From assembly GCA_031280075.1 (NCBI GenBank), contig JAITHG010000201.1:1-7296 (forward strand): a stretch of 7,296 bases of DNA. The letters are read 5' to 3'. Numbering within the stretch: position 1 is the stretch's first letter; the number at the start of each line of letters is the position of its first letter. Of this stretch, positions 6,508-7,296 are shown piece by piece. A program made the position numbers and the translations under genes. The DNA comes from Eubacteriales Family XIII. Incertae Sedis bacterium (GTDB lineage Bacteria; Bacillota_A; Clostridia; Peptostreptococcales; Anaerovoracaceae). The notes beneath the pieces were generated by a model. The model was not told the origin of the DNA and did no database searches. It saw only the letters and a list, made by a program, of their open reading frames with translations.

Positions 6508-7296
6508 GCATGCGTGAAAAGCGGTATAAAGTATTCATCGACGGCAGGGCAGGGACGACAGGTCTGCGCATCGAGGGCTGCCTGGAGGGGCGGGACGACA
6601 TCGCCCTCGTCGCCATCGACGAGGAGCTGCGCAAGGACATGGACACCCGCCTCGCCTGCATCGCGGAGGCGGACATCAGCTTCCTGTGCCTCCCGGACGC
6701 GGAGGCGCGCGCCGTTGCCGCAGCTGCCCCAGAGCACGCGCGCCTCATCGATGCATCGACGGCGCACCGGACGCAGGCAGGCTGGCTGTACGGGCTTCCG
6801 GAGCTTGACCAAGGCAGGAGGGCGCGCCTGCGGGACGCGCGCCGCGTGGCGCTGCCGGGCTGCCATGCCAGCGGCTTCATCCTGCTCGTGCGCCCGCTCG
6901 TGGATGCAGGGGTGATCCCGCCGGACTACCCCTTCGCATTCCACAGCGTCACAGGCTACAGCGGCGGCGGGAAGGCGATGATCGCGGACTACGAGGCGGC
7001 TGCGGAGGCAGGGGCGGGCAGCCCCGGGCTTGCCGCACCGCGCCTCTACGCGCTCACGCAGGGGCACAAGCACCTTCCTGAGATGGTGCTGTACGCCGGA
7101 CTTGCCGAGACACCCGTCTTCACGCCGCATGTGGCAGCCTTCTACAGCGGGCTGTCCGTCGTCGTGCCCCTGCACGGCAGGTTGCTGCGCGGGGGGGCAG
7201 GCATCGCTGCCGTCCACGAGATCCTGGCGCGCAGGTACCGGGGCGAACGCCTCGTGCGCGTGCTGCCGCCCGGCACGGATCCCGAGGCAGGCTACC
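6504..7296 (+). CDS. argC: N-acetyl-gamma-glutamyl-phosphate reductase, type 2, 3' end missing
   Basis: The first 264 residues are present and the frame is open to the end of the window. Type 2 ArgC proteins are about 310 residues, so roughly 45 are missing. The enzyme reduces N-acetylglutamyl phosphate to the semialdehyde with NADPH in the third step of arginine synthesis. Visible features are the nucleotide-binding GRAGTTGLRI (14-23), which marks the short type 2 class rather than the 340-residue type 1, FLCLPDAEA (60-68), DASTAHR (83-89), PGCHASGF with catalytic Cys120 (118-125), SVTGYSGGGK (148-157) and the catalytic His region GHKHLPEM (187-194). The ATG at 6504 overlaps the argF stop as ATGA, with only a weak GAGG (6490-6493), so translation probably depends on coupling to argF. 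An ATG at 6510 is a possible alternative. Other arg genes are likely to follow outside the window. Confidence 0.93.
   Translation, partial: MSMREKRYKVFIDGRAGTTGLRIEGCLEGRDDIALVAIDEELRKDMDTRLACIAEADISFLCLPDAEARAVAAAAPEHARLIDASTAHRTQAGWLYGLPELDQGRRARLRDARRVALPGCHASGFILLVRPLVDAGVIPPDYPFAFHSVTGYSGGGKAMIADYEAAAEAGAGSPGLAAPRLYALTQGHKHLPEMVLYAGLAETPVFTPHVAAFYSGLSVVVPLHGRLLRGGAGIAAVHEILARRYRGERLVRVLPPGTDPEAGY

Overview
The window is GC-rich bacterial DNA. All seven genes lie on the + strand, packed with short gaps or 4-8 base overlaps. The strong GGAGG-type ribosome sites, a sigma70/sigmaA-type promoter with ARG-box operators, and the protein flavour (BMP-type nucleoside transporter, PHP phosphatase, E. 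coli-like ArgF next to a short type 2 ArgC) suggest a high-GC Firmicute, perhaps of the Negativicutes (Selenomonas-like). That placement is an impression from composition and gene content; there is no rRNA or other marker here.

Bases 1-5299 hold one transcription unit for uptake of nucleosides or related purines, followed by a nucleotide phosphatase. It contains the C-terminal three quarters of a BMP/PnrA-family substrate-binding lipoprotein, a double-domain ABC ATPase, two BPD_transp_2 membrane permeases, and a PHP-domain protein of the TrpH/RNase AM type (3',5'-bisphosphate nucleotidase or 5'-3' exoribonuclease). The binding protein captures the substrate, the two permeases form the channel, and the ATPase drives it. 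The ATPase's second nucleotide site is degenerate, as in its family. The PHP enzyme would act on nucleotides or short RNAs in the cytoplasm, a plausible link to nucleobase and nucleoside salvage.

Bases 5300-5499 are an AT-rich control island, the only real break in the coding run. It carries two 18-base ARG-box-like operators 20 bases apart, then a near-consensus promoter (TTGACG, 17 bases, TATAAT), then a leader of about 100 bases. The leader begins with a sequence complementary to a GGAGG element further down.

Bases 5500-7296 are the start of an arginine biosynthesis operon. It opens with argF (ornithine carbamoyltransferase), whose ornithine-binding motifs differ from the textbook enzyme, then argC of the short type 2 class, coupled by an ATGA overlap and running off the end of the window. 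ArgR with arginine presumably represses this operon through the upstream boxes.

I did not find a wholly new system. The most notable points are the altered active-site motifs of ArgF, the layered ARG operator and promoter, the possible base-paired leader, and the phosphatase carried inside a nucleoside transporter operon. There are no tRNA, rRNA, CRISPR or mobile elements that I can see.
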